A DNA stretch of 64,000 bases from Candidatus Hebobacterum abditum (GTDB taxonomy: Bacteria > Armatimonadota > Hebobacteria > Hebobacterales > Hebobacteraceae), in assembly GCA_029821875.1 (NCBI GenBank), contig JALGXW010000001.1, forward strand, positions 277,732 to 341,731. The letters run 5' to 3'. A program made the position numbers and the translations under genes. The notes beneath the pieces are model-generated. The model ran no database searches and had not been told where the DNA came from. It saw only the letters and a list, made by a program, of their open reading frames with translations. The stretch's first letter is position 1, and every line of letters starts with the position of its first letter. Below, one piece after another: positions 17,898-29,995 of the stretch.

Positions 17898-20231
17898 ATG
17901 TACTATAGGCACGACTCTTGCGGAGGGTTGCGCAGCGGCCGATGCAGCACGAGCCACGCCCATCTCTCCTCCTGGGTTCACTGTTGTCTCGCCTTTGTCG
18001 GGGGCGCCATTCTTGTCCTCGCCACCGTTTCGGGGGCATGTGCGAATGGACTCGACCCTCAGGTCGTCGAGGCCGTCGAAGCAACGAGTGAGGCCGACCA
18101 GCTCGAAGTACGGGTGATGACGACCTCGCCGGAGCCGCCGGTGTTCTCGGCGTTCCCCTTGCGAGAGCCCGACCGACTGGTCATGGACTTCCGCGACTAC
18201 CTGTGGCAGCCCGGGCGTACGGGCCACCTGGAGAGCTCGCACCCTCAGGTCGAGCGTGTGAGGGTCGGCCAGTTTTCCAAAGAGCCACCGATTACGCGGG
18301 TGGTCCTCGACCTGAGGGTGCCGGCAAGCGAAGTGAAATACGAAGCCGATCGCTCGGGCGGCCACGGGGAGCTGAGCATTCGAGTCTCGCCTCCGTCTGG
18401 CGAAGGCGTGCCGCCTTCACCCGCCTCCTCAGTGTCGGGGGCGGCCAGCGCCAAGCCAGCAGGAACGCGGATCGCGGCCGCCGCCGGTGCCTCGAAGCCG
18501 CCGAAACGATCCTCTGGGCGACAGCAGCCCCACCCCTCTGGCGCCGCCGCGGCGAGCGCGTCCGCGGGGGCCAAGCCGGATACGGGGAAGCCGGCGGCAG
18601 GGGCCGGGGTTAAGCCACCGTCCCCTCCGGACACCGCCGTCGCGTCGGGCGGGGTGGAACCGCCTGAGGGAACGGGTACCGCCACAGGGGTGACCCCCGG
18701 ACGGACCGAGCCCCCAAGCGCGCAGCCGCCGGGAGCCGGCCCTGCGGCGACTGCTCCTGCCGGCCCACCGCCGGCCGCGCAGGCAGCGGCCGTCTCCTGG
18801 AAGGGCTACCTGGCTCGAGGGCTCGCGGCAGTTGCCATCATCATAGTGATCGCCGCGCTGGCCGTGTGGCTGAGAAAGCGGTTCGGGATGCCAGGCGGCG
18901 CAGCTGCACAGAGCGAAGCGGCCGAGATCGCCATTGGCGAGACGGTTCCTCTTCCGGACAGCGGGCAGGACCTGAGTCGTGAGGCAGTCGCGCCGGCAGC
19001 CGAGCCGACGGAGGCTGCGGTCCGCTGCAGGATCGTCGATGGATACCTGGTGCTTGCACCCGAAGGAGGAGAGGCTGCCTTGTCGAGGCTTGGCTCGGGG
19101 GGCGCCCGCAAGGCGAAGGTCGAGGGGTCGATCAGCCTGACTCCCGTGGAGGAAGATGAAGCTGCAGTCGACGCGCTGGCGGCGGATGAGCCATCCGTGG
19201 TCGAGGGGCCGGTGGCGGAAGAGGAAGCTGGCGCCGAGGCCGTGCCGGCGGAGGAGTTGATCTCGGCCGAAGCCCTGGCCGCCGGCGAGGGCATGGTCGA
19301 TGAGCCCACGTTGGAGGACACGGAGGACCTGGCTGCACGAGCGCGGGAGCTGGTGGAATCGCTGGGCGATGAAGACGAGGACGCACGAAGGCAGGCGGCA
19401 GAGGGCCTCTGGGGCCTGGCGGAGAGCGGCCACGCCGAGCTGCTGGTCCCCTATCTGAACAGTGACGACGCGCGCGTGAGGCTGACTATAGCGGGCGTGC
19501 TTGGCGAGAGCCAGGCGGCCGAGTTTGCGGGCCCGCTCGCAGAGCTCGCGGTCGACCCCGACCCGTCGGTGCGAGCGACTGTCCTGTACGCGTTCTCACA
19601 GCTCGGACAGGCGGCCGGCGAACATCTGGATGCCGTCCGTAAGGGGCTGTCCGACGAGGAGGGATCGGTCCGGGCACGAGCGGTTGAGGCCCTGGCGGCC
19701 ATGGCGCCTGATGACGACGAGGTCGCGGCCCAAGTTGTCGCGCTGACGGGCGATCCGGAGTTCCCAGTGCGAGAGGCCGCAACGTCAGCAGCGCTGAACT
19801 TCGCTCGCAACGGCGTGACCGAGCCCCTGGTGACGCTGCTCGCGGACCTGGGCCGGCGAGCGCAGGCGCTTGAGCTGCTTCAGCAGGCGGAGGCGGATGT
19901 CATCAAGCAACTGCTCGCGGCCGCGGCCAAGGCGACATCAGAGTCAAGCGCCGCCGCGATGGGCACCCTCTCCTATGTTGTCGGCACCCGGTGCACGCCC
20001 GCTGACTTCTCGGCCGATCTTCAGTCCTCGGACTCGGAAGTCCGACTGGCGGGACTCGAAGGACTGGCCATCGTCGGCGCCGAGGAGTCGCGCGCTGATG
20101 TGGCGAGGATGTCGGAGGGCGACTCCTCGCCGGAGGTGAGACAGCGGGCAGCTGAGATCCTCACCTATTGGGATGAGATGGCTGAGAGCACGGCCCGCGC
20201 CGGTGCGGACCCCGCTGGAAGCAGCGCCTGA
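17898..20231 (+). CDS. AMIN-domain membrane protein with cytoplasmic HEAT repeats
   Basis: A 777-residue protein of unusual layout. A signal or anchor segment (about 30-50) is followed by an AMIN-like domain (about 50-170; VRVGQFSKEPPITRVVLDL is its hallmark), a Pro/Ala/Gly-rich linker (about 175-295), a transmembrane helix (about 302-320, AAVAIIIVIAALAVWL), an acidic Ala/Glu linker, and HEAT-type helical repeats (about 475-770; for example DDARVRLTIAGVLGESQAAE). AMIN domains localise proteins to peptidoglycan or surface polysaccharide. The repeats would lie on the opposite face of the membrane, so it may tether a cytoplasmic partner to the wall. GGGGGA lies about 10 bases before the ATG. Function is otherwise unknown. 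Confidence 0.75.
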   Translation: MYYRHDSCGGLRSGRCSTSHAHLSSWVHCCLAFVGGAILVLATVSGACANGLDPQVVEAVEATSEADQLEVRVMTTSPEPPVFSAFPLREPDRLVMDFRDYLWQPGRTGHLESSHPQVERVRVGQFSKEPPITRVVLDLRVPASEVKYEADRSGGHGELSIRVSPPSGEGVPPSPASSVSGAASAKPAGTRIAAAAGASKPPKRSSGRQQPHPSGAAAASASAGAKPDTGKPAAGAGVKPPSPPDTAVASGGVEPPEGTGTATGVTPGRTEPPSAQPPGAGPAATAPAGPPPAAQAAAVSWKGYLARGLAAVAIIIVIAALAVWLRKRFGMPGGAAAQSEAAEIAIGETVPLPDSGQDLSREAVAPAAEPTEAAVRCRIVDGYLVLAPEGGEAALSRLGSGGARKAKVEGSISLTPVEEDEAAVDALAADEPSVVEGPVAEEEAGAEAVPAEELISAEALAAGEGMVDEPTLEDTEDLAARARELVESLGDEDEDARRQAAEGLWGLAESGHAELLVPYLNSDDARVRLTIAGVLGESQAAEFAGPLAELAVDPDPSVRATVLYAFSQLGQAAGEHLDAVRKGLSDEEGSVRARAVEALAAMAPDDDEVAAQVVALTGDPEFPVREAATSAALNFARNGVTEPLVTLLADLGRRAQALELLQQAEADVIKQLLAAAAKATSESSAAAMGTLSYVVGTRCTPADFSADLQSSDSEVRLAGLEGLAIVGAEESRADVARMSEGDSSPEVRQRAAEILTYWDEMAESTARAGADPAGSSA

Positions 20232-20564
20232 GCTCGCAGCAGGCCTTTGGCGACAGCACGCCGGCGGCGGACCTGAACTTGGTCGCCGCCGGCTTCTCGC
20301 GTTTGCCGTCGCCAGAGGAGGCAGTGTATCGGGCCTCCTCAGCAACGGTGCTCTGCTCGACGTTTCCGGGAATCATGCCGGTCCGCCAAGCGCGGCCGAC
20401 GAACATGCCTCAAAGGCGCCCCCCTACGCTTCAGAGAATTCAGTCCCCGGCAATTCTCGCTTGGCAGCTACGAGATAGCGAGTTCAGTGTCGGCGGAGCC
20501 GGCCGGACAGGGGTCCATCGGCATCGCGACTGGGCTGGTGAGAGACAACGTGTGAGGTGATACC
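20232..20564 (+). other. Intergenic region with terminator-like hairpin
   Basis: 333 bases between the AMIN/HEAT gene and the YjbQ gene. Apart from the hairpin at 20260-20293 no feature is seen; no good promoter is visible before 20565. Confidence 0.6.
20260..20293 (+). terminator. Terminator-like hairpin after the AMIN/HEAT gene
   Basis: GCCGGCGGCG-G-ACC pairs with GGTCGCCGCCGGC across a 7-base loop, 13 base pairs with one bulged G, 29 bases after the stop. No T-run follows, so termination efficiency is uncertain. Confidence 0.5.
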
Positions 20565-20978
20565 ATGAAGTCCGCAACCGATTACCTGTGGTTCAACACA
20601 ACGCGCCCCCGCGAATACGTCAACGTGACCGAGGAAGTCTCGCGGGTCGTCCGCGAGAGTGGAATCCGCGAGGGCATGGTGCTGGTGTCCGCGATGCATA
20701 TCACGGCCGGTGTCTATGTCAACGACGCGGAGCCGGGGATCATCCAGGACATCGATGAATGGGCCGATCAGGTGGCACCCGAGGGGCCGGATTACCACCA
20801 TCACCGCACTGGCGAGACGAACGGCGACGCGCACCTCAAGAGCCTGCTGGTCCACCACCAGGTGATCGTGCCCATCACGGACGGCAGCCTGGACCTCGGT
20901 CCCTGGCAGCAGATCTACTACGCCGAGTTCGACGGCCAGCGCCGCAAGCGTGTCGTCGTCAAGGCCATCGGCGAGTAA
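20565..20978 (+). CDS. yjbQ: YjbQ/UPF0047 family protein
   Basis: A 137-residue protein of the widespread YjbQ family, sometimes annotated as a secondary thiamine-phosphate synthase because an E. coli homologue shows weak activity of that kind; the true role is unsettled. Family hallmarks are visible: [20 protein letters not shown], the His-rich [19 protein letters not shown] with likely metal-binding histidines, and [20 protein letters not shown] near the end. The length is normal. GAGGTG lies just upstream of the ATG. It is followed by the GH20 gene after 90 bases. Confidence 0.92.
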   Translation: MKSATDYLWFNTTRPREYVNVTEEVSRVVRESGIREGMVLVSAMHITAGVYVNDAEPGIIQDIDEWADQVAPEGPDYHHHRTGETNGDAHLKSLLVHHQVIVPITDGSLDLGPWQQIYYAEFDGQRRKRVVVKAIGE

Positions 20979-21068
20979 CGTCCCCCGGCGGGCCTAGCCC
21001 GTAGACAGACTCGGCAGGAGGGTCGTGCGGCCCGAGGAACCAGTCCCCGAACGGAGAGGAGATCAGGC

Positions 21069-22958
21069 ATGGCAGTAGTCTTCCAATGGCAGGCGGAGGA
21101 GACGCCCGCAGAGCTGCACGACGCGCTGCGGATGCTCTCGGAGCAGGTCCCGGTTGCGGAGGGGCGCGGCGCCGTGCGCCTGCGGTTCGCCGCCGGGGCC
21201 GATCCCGGGGAGTGCCAGGTTCGGAGGTCGGGGGATGAGGTGACGGTGACCTACGGCGGGGTGAGCGATGCACTGCGCGGCCTCGGGACGGCGCTGGCGC
21301 GGGTGCCGGAGGACCGGGAGGTCGTCTCAGAGCAGCGCCACTTCGCCACCCTGGGCATCATGCTTGATTGCTCGCGCAACGCGGTGATGAAGGTCGAGCA
21401 CCTCAAGTGGTGGCTCCGCTGTCTTGCGCTGTTCGGCTACAACATGGTCATGTTGTACACGGAAGACACGTACGCGCTCCCCGATGAGCCCTTCTTTGGT
21501 GTCTTCCGCGGGGCTTACCGCAGAGATGAGCTCGCCGAGTTGGACACCTACGCCTCGCGCCTCGGCATCGAGCTCATCGCGTGCATCCAGACGCTTGGGC
21601 ATCTCGAGCAGATGCTGAAGTGGCCTGCTTACGGCGAGGTCAGGGATACCGAGCGCGAGCTCCTCGTCGGAGAGCCGAAGACGTACGAGCTGATAGACAA
21701 GATGGTCGCGCAATGCTCGGATGCGTTCGCCAGTCGCCGCATACATGTGGGCATGGACGAAACGTGGACGCTCGGCAGGGGACGCTTCCTGGATCTCCGC
21801 GGACACAAGTCCGGGTACGAAATCCTCACCGAACATCTCGCCAAGGTTGTCGACATCTGCCGGCGCCATGGGCTGCGCCCCATGATCTGGTCGGACATGT
21901 TCTTCAAGTTCGGCGGCAACATGCACACGGACTATGATGTTGAGAGCGGCATTCCCGACGAAGTACGAGACGCCATACCCGAGGACCTCGACCTCGTCTA
22001 CTGGGACTACAATAGGGAGGAGGAAGAGGACTACCTGCGGCTCATCGAGCGGCACCGACAGCTTGCGCGCGATCCGATCATGGCCTCGGGGGTCTGGACG
22101 TGGCTCCGTCTGTGGTACGGCCGGAAGGAGACGGAGGCGACCGTCGCGCCCTGCGTCCGCGCGTGCAGGAAGGCTGGACTGAAAGAGATCTTCTTCACTA
22201 TGTGGGGGGACGATGGGGGCTACTGCGAGTTCGACTCCGCGCTTACCGGCCTTGCCTTCGCGGCGGCCGAATGCTACGGCGAAGAGCTGGGATCGCTCGA
22301 GGCTAGGCACAAGGCCGTGTGTGGGATTGGATACGAGGAAAGTCTGCTGGGCTCACAGATCGAGTTTCCGCCTCTGGAGGTGCAGAACCGTTGGGGGGCT
22401 GACTGCATGGCCGCGGCGACGCTCTGGGACGACCCGCTCCTGGGAATGCACTGGCGCTCTCTCGATGCCCGTCATCCAGGGCATTGGCCGAAGGCGGCGG
22501 AGCACTACCGCGCCCTGTCGGCCCAGTTGGCGAGGCACCGCGGCGAGCGGCAGGCGGTTGACCTCGCGCACGCGGCCGCGCTGGCTGAACTGCTGTCCGC
22601 GAAGATCGGATTCCGGATGAAGCTTGAACAGGCCTACAGCAAGCGAGACCGCGGCGAGCTAGAGGCCGTGCTCGACAGCGTGCCTGGCCTCGTCGGGCTG
22701 ACGGAGCAGCTTGAGGAGAGCTTCCGCAGGCAGTGGCTGCGCCGGAACAAGCCGTTCGGCCTGGAAGCACTCCAGGTCCGACTCGGCGGCCTTCGGCAAC
22801 GCTTCTTGGAAGCCGGCCGCGCGCTGCGGGAGCTGCTGGCGGGGGAGCAGGAGAGCATCGCGGAACTCGACGAAGGCCTCTCACTCTCGGAGGAGACTCT
22901 GGGCCGCCTCTATATGAGCAGCCGATACCGGGGCCTTGCCACTCCGGGGATCCTGTAG
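21069..22958 (+). CDS. Family 20 glycoside hydrolase (beta-N-acetylhexosaminidase-like)
   Basis: A 629-residue protein without a signal peptide, hence probably cytoplasmic. An N-terminal alpha/beta domain (about 1-85) precedes a TIM barrel. The family 20 catalytic pair Asp230-Glu231 is in HVGMDETW, where Glu is the acid and Asp orients the substrate N-acetyl group. Other barrel segments include FATLGIMLDCSRNAVM, YNMVMLYTEDTYALP and PMIWSDMFFKFGG. The last 200 residues are helical. It should remove terminal N-acetylglucosamine or N-acetylgalactosamine from internalised glycans or glycolipids, by family. GAGAGGAG upstream supports the ATG start. Confidence 0.87.
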   Translation: MAVVFQWQAEETPAELHDALRMLSEQVPVAEGRGAVRLRFAAGADPGECQVRRSGDEVTVTYGGVSDALRGLGTALARVPEDREVVSEQRHFATLGIMLDCSRNAVMKVEHLKWWLRCLALFGYNMVMLYTEDTYALPDEPFFGVFRGAYRRDELAELDTYASRLGIELIACIQTLGHLEQMLKWPAYGEVRDTERELLVGEPKTYELIDKMVAQCSDAFASRRIHVGMDETWTLGRGRFLDLRGHKSGYEILTEHLAKVVDICRRHGLRPMIWSDMFFKFGGNMHTDYDVESGIPDEVRDAIPEDLDLVYWDYNREEEEDYLRLIERHRQLARDPIMASGVWTWLRLWYGRKETEATVAPCVRACRKAGLKEIFFTMWGDDGGYCEFDSALTGLAFAAAECYGEELGSLEARHKAVCGIGYEESLLGSQIEFPPLEVQNRWGADCMAAATLWDDPLLGMHWRSLDARHPGHWPKAAEHYRALSAQLARHRGERQAVDLAHAAALAELLSAKIGFRMKLEQAYSKRDRGELEAVLDSVPGLVGLTEQLEESFRRQWLRRNKPFGLEALQVRLGGLRQRFLEAGRALRELLAGEQESIAELDEGLSLSEETLGRLYMSSRYRGLATPGIL

Positions 22959-23028
22959 GACGCAGAGCATCCGGACACCTGAGCCGCGCCGCGGCACGGC
23001 GTCTTCAGGACAGCGGTTTCGCATAGGA

Positions 23029-23053
23029 GCGGCCCCGGGCGCGTGGGGGCCGC
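23029..23053 (+). terminator. Terminator-like hairpin after the GH20 gene
   Basis: GCGGCCCC (23029-23036) pairs perfectly with GGGGCCGC (23046-23053) across a 9-base loop, 70 bases after the stop codon. It has no T-tract. Confidence 0.45.
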
Positions 23054-23140
23054 CTCCACATTGCTGGGCTTCTCGTGCTACAATCTGGGGGAGTACCTCG
23101 AGACGACAGGTTCTGCGAGAAGCGAAAGGGGGACTGTCCC

Positions 23141-26384
<3,244 letters not shown>

Positions 26385-27599
26385 ATGGCCCTCGAGGGGC
26401 GCGATCTCGTCTCCATCTTCGACCTCAGCGATCGGGAGATCGAGGCCATCTTCGACCTCGCCGACGAGATGGACGAGCACAAGGACGTCGGCCTGAAGAT
26501 CGCCGATGGCAGCATTCTCTGTACGCTCTTCTACGAGCCGAGCACGAGGACTCGCCTATCTTTCGAGGCCGCGATGGAGAGGCTGGGGGGCGGAGTCATC
26601 AGCGTCGCCGACGCCAGCAGCACGTCGGTGGCGAAGGGAGAGACCATCGCCGATACGGTTCGCATCATCGAATCGTATGCCGACATCATCGTGATCCGGC
26701 ACCCGCTTGAGGGAAGCGCACGTGTGGCCGCCGACTATGCATCGGTGCCGGTCATCAATGCGGGAGACGGCGCCCACGAGCACCCCACGCAGACGCTGCT
26801 GGACCTCTATACGATCTGGCGGGAGAAGGGCAAGTTCCGCGACCTCAGTGTTGCGCTCGTCGGCGACCTTCGCTACGGCAGGACAGTTCACTCACTCGCC
26901 TTCGGGTTGGCACGGTTTGGGGCCAACGTTACGTTGGTCTCCCCGCTGGGTCTGGAGATGCCCGCGCCGCTGGTTGAGCGGCTGAGGAAGGAATTCGGCT
27001 GCACGCCGACCCAGTGCCACAGCTTGGCCGATGTCGTGACCGATCCCAAGTCTCTGAAGCGGCGGAAGGGCAGACAGAAGGCCCTCGCCACGGAGCTACT
27101 TGCAACGTTCGATGCCGTCTACGTCACGCGGGTGCAGAAGGAGCGATTCGAGTCAGACGAGGCCTATCAGACCGCGAAGCAGGGATACGCGATCACACAG
27201 GAAGTCCTATCCCGGGCGCAGGCAGACGCGCTCGTGATGCACCCGCTCCCCAGGGTCGACGAGCTGGCCTACGAGCTCGACCGAGATCCGCGGGCGGTGT
27301 ACTTCAGGCAGGCCGCGTTTGGCTTGCCCGTGAGAATGGCGCTGCTGGCGGCGCTGCTGGGGAAGCGCCCGGCCAAGGTGAAGCGGGCGCGCAAGGGAGA
27401 CTATCGGCCCGAACCGCGGCGAGAGGTCGATTTCCGCAAGATGGCACAGCTGAAGTGCCCGAACCCGCGCTGTGTGACCAACCACGAGAGCTACCTGAGG
27501 CCGCAGTTCACGTTCGTGAAGCACGCGGCCGACACTGTGGCGTGTGCCTACTGCGAGCACGAGGTGCGTTCACCCCTGGGATCAGATGAGCGAAGATGA
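26385..27599 (+). CDS. pyrB: Aspartate carbamoyltransferase with PyrI-type zinc domain
   Basis: This enzyme condenses carbamoyl phosphate and aspartate in the first committed step of pyrimidine synthesis. Catalytic motifs are intact: EPSTRTRLSFE, HPLEGSARVAADYASVPVINAGDGAHEHPTQ (read in parts), and HPLPRVDEL. At 404 residues it is about 95 longer than a usual catalytic chain. An extra basic segment near 215-240 and a C-terminal zinc domain account for this. Cys358, Cys363, Cys387 and Cys390 have the spacing C-x4-C-x23-C-x2-C, identical to the zinc site of E. coli PyrI, but PyrI's allosteric nucleotide-binding domain is absent. Its end overlaps pyrC by 4 bases. Confidence 0.95.
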   Translation: MALEGRDLVSIFDLSDREIEAIFDLADEMDEHKDVGLKIADGSILCTLFYEPSTRTRLSFEAAMERLGGGVISVADASSTSVAKGETIADTVRIIESYADIIVIRHPLEGSARVAADYASVPVINAGDGAHEHPTQTLLDLYTIWREKGKFRDLSVALVGDLRYGRTVHSLAFGLARFGANVTLVSPLGLEMPAPLVERLRKEFGCTPTQCHSLADVVTDPKSLKRRKGRQKALATELLATFDAVYVTRVQKERFESDEAYQTAKQGYAITQEVLSRAQADALVMHPLPRVDELAYELDRDPRAVYFRQAAFGLPVRMALLAALLGKRPAKVKRARKGDYRPEPRREVDFRKMAQLKCPNPRCVTNHESYLRPQFTFVKHAADTVACAYCEHEVRSPLGSDERR

Positions 27600-28828
27600 G
27601 TGATCGGGGAAACGGCTTGCTGGTGAAGGGTGGCCGCCTGTTCGATCCCGGCTCAGGCGTGGACGGGATCGGCGATGTGCTTGTTCGAGATGGTGTGATA
27701 GCCGAATCGGGAGAAGTCGCAGAGGGACAGGCAGACGAGGTGATCAATGCCGCCGGCCTATGGGTGCTGCCCGGCCTGATGGACATGCACGTCCACCTCC
27801 GGGAGCCGGGGCAGGAGCACAAGGAAACGACTGCGACAGGTACGCAGGCGGCGGTCGCTGGCGGCTTCACTGCAGTGGCGTGTGAACCCAACACTGTTCC
27901 GCCCTGCGATTCGGCGGCCAGGCTTGCGGCGGCGATGGAGACGGCCGAGCGCACGGCCGTGGCGCGGGTTCTCCCGAAGTGTGCGATTACACTGGGACAA
28001 AAGGGCCGCGAGCTGACCGACCTCGAGGCCCTTTGCGCCGCGGGCGCGGTCGCCGCCAGCGATGATGGGGCGTCTGTAGAGGATGGGGAGGTGATGCGGG
28101 CGGCGATCCTGTCAGCGAAGCAGGTGGGCCTCCCGCTGACGCTGCACGTGGACGGCCCGGCCATGGTTGAACGCGACATCGGCCTCGCGGCCGAGGCCGG
28201 CTGGCGGGTCCATTTCTCGCACGTCAGTCTGGCCGAGGAGGTGGGGCTGATTGCGGAGGCGCGGGCAAAGGGACTTCACGTGAGTGGTGAGGCAACTCCT
28301 CACCACCTGGCGCTGACTGCAGACGACGCACCTGTGGGCAACGCAGACTTCAAGATGAACCCGCCTCTGGCCACCGCAAGAGATGTGGCGGCCTTGCGCA
28401 GTGCGTTGGCCGATGGCGTTCTGACCGTCATCGCCTCGGACCATGCGCCGCACGCGCCGACCGAGAAGGGCCTCCGGTACGAGGAGGCGCCTCCCGGCGT
28501 CATCGGGCTGGAGACGACCCTCGCGGTTGTGTGGACCCGCCTTGTCGAGGCCGGCACCGCCTCACCGGAGACAACGGTGAGGGCTCTCACCTCAGGGCCG
28601 GCCGAAGTGCTGGGACTGTCGACGCCATCTCTCCGCAAGGGAGCGCCTGCGGACATCACGCTCTTCGATCCGAAGCGTTCGTGGGTGGTCGAGCCAAGGC
28701 ACTTCAAATCAAAGGGGCGCAATTGTCCCTTCGCCGGAGATGAGCTGCGAGGCAAGGTGGTGGGGACAATTGTCGACGGACGCGTGGCCATGAGGGAAGG
28801 CAGCATATTGGAAGCGGGAGCGGCTTAG
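27596..28828 (+). CDS. pyrC: Dihydroorotase
   Basis: A zinc amidohydrolase that closes carbamoyl-aspartate to dihydroorotate. It is a 410-residue type I enzyme: the metal motif MDMHVHLREPGQEHKE (about 61-76), a TGTQAAVAGGFTAVACEPNT strand, HFSHVSLAEE and the catalytic Asp in IASDHAPHAPTEK are all visible. It starts by an ATGA overlap with pyrB and its stop overlaps the GTG of carA by one base, so the whole set is translationally coupled. The separately encoded PyrB fits the type I arrangement, in which the two enzymes may form a complex. Confidence 0.95.
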   Translation: MSDRGNGLLVKGGRLFDPGSGVDGIGDVLVRDGVIAESGEVAEGQADEVINAAGLWVLPGLMDMHVHLREPGQEHKETTATGTQAAVAGGFTAVACEPNTVPPCDSAARLAAAMETAERTAVARVLPKCAITLGQKGRELTDLEALCAAGAVAASDDGASVEDGEVMRAAILSAKQVGLPLTLHVDGPAMVERDIGLAAEAGWRVHFSHVSLAEEVGLIAEARAKGLHVSGEATPHHLALTADDAPVGNADFKMNPPLATARDVAALRSALADGVLTVIASDHAPHAPTEKGLRYEEAPPGVIGLETTLAVVWTRLVEAGTASPETTVRALTSGPAEVLGLSTPSLRKGAPADITLFDPKRSWVVEPRHFKSKGRNCPFAGDELRGKVVGTIVDGRVAMREGSILEAGAA

Positions 28829-29973
28829 TGAACGCGATCCTCGTGCTTGAGGACGGCACGGTCTTCGAAGGCCAGAGCATCGGCAAGGCGGGACGGACAC
28901 TCGGCGAGGTGGTGTTCGACACGGCCATGGTCGGATATCAGCAGTGCATCACTGACCCGTCCTTCCGGGGTCAGATCCTCACCTTCACCTATCCGCTGAT
29001 CGGAAACTACGGGGCAAACAGCGAGGATTTCGAGTCGAGCATGTGCCAGGCGGGCGGTGTCGTCGTCCGCGAGGCATGTGAAGAGCCGAGCAACTTCCGC
29101 CTGGAAGGGGGGCTGGGCGAGTTCCTCGAGGAGCACGGGATCGTCGGCATAGCTGGCGTGGACACCCGCGCTTTGACGCGCAAGCTCCGCACAGTCGGTG
29201 TCATGATGGGAGCGATCTCCACCGACGAGAGCGCAGCTAAAGTCCTGCGCCGGATCGAGGAGAGCCCGAGCTACGATGAGGTCGATCTGGTGGAGCAAGT
29301 GAGCACGCCGACGCCCTACGAATGGCAACCCGGCCTCACGACCGAGAACGCGCAGCCCAGGATGGATTCCGAGGACCGCCTGAAGATCGTTTGCCTGGAC
29401 TACGGTATGCGCGAGAGCATCCTGAAGAACCTCCACGCGGTTGGGTGCCGCTGTATCGTTATGCCCTGCAGGGCCACTGCCGACCAGGTCCTCGAGGAGA
29501 AGCCCGACGGCGTGCTGCTATCACCCGGCCCGGGTGACCCGAAGAGGCTCACCCACGCGGTCGAGTGTGTGAAAGGGCTCCTCGGCGAGGTCCCCATCTT
29601 TGGGATCTGCCTTGGGAATCAGATGCTGGCGAGCGCCCTCGGCGGTACGACTTTCAAGCTGAAGTTCGGCCACCGCGGCGGCAACCATCCGGTCAGGGAC
29701 CTGAAGACCGGTCGGGTCACGATCACCTCGCAGAACCATGGCTACGCCGTCGATGCGAACAGCATCGAGGGCAGTGGTGCGACTGTCTCGCGGATCAATC
29801 TCAACGACGATACGGTCGAGGGCCTGGAGTGTGAGAGCCTGCGGGCCTTCTCCATCCAGTACCACGCGGAGGCGAGCCCCGGCCCGCTCGACAGCCGCGG
29901 CATCTTCAGGCAGTTCGTGGACAGGATACGAGATCCCAAACGGTGGGCGGAGATCGCTCCCGAAGTTCACTGA
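28828..29973 (+). CDS. carA: Carbamoyl-phosphate synthase small subunit
   Basis: The glutamine amidotransferase subunit that supplies ammonia to CarB. The N-terminal CarA domain begins NAILVLEDGTVFEGQSIG; the class I amidotransferase domain has the nucleophilic Cys in FGICLGNQMLA, with the His/Glu of the triad in YHAEASPGP. The length of 381 residues is normal. It starts with GTG sharing one base with the pyrC stop. carB follows after 22 bases with its own ribosome-binding site. Confidence 0.96.
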   Translation: MNAILVLEDGTVFEGQSIGKAGRTLGEVVFDTAMVGYQQCITDPSFRGQILTFTYPLIGNYGANSEDFESSMCQAGGVVVREACEEPSNFRLEGGLGEFLEEHGIVGIAGVDTRALTRKLRTVGVMMGAISTDESAAKVLRRIEESPSYDEVDLVEQVSTPTPYEWQPGLTTENAQPRMDSEDRLKIVCLDYGMRESILKNLHAVGCRCIVMPCRATADQVLEEKPDGVLLSPGPGDPKRLTHAVECVKGLLGEVPIFGICLGNQMLASALGGTTFKLKFGHRGGNHPVRDLKTGRVTITSQNHGYAVDANSIEGSGATVSRINLNDDTVEGLECESLRAFSIQYHAEASPGPLDSRGIFRQFVDRIRDPKRWAEIAPEVH

Positions 29974-29995
29974 CGAAACCATGTGAAGGAGATAG

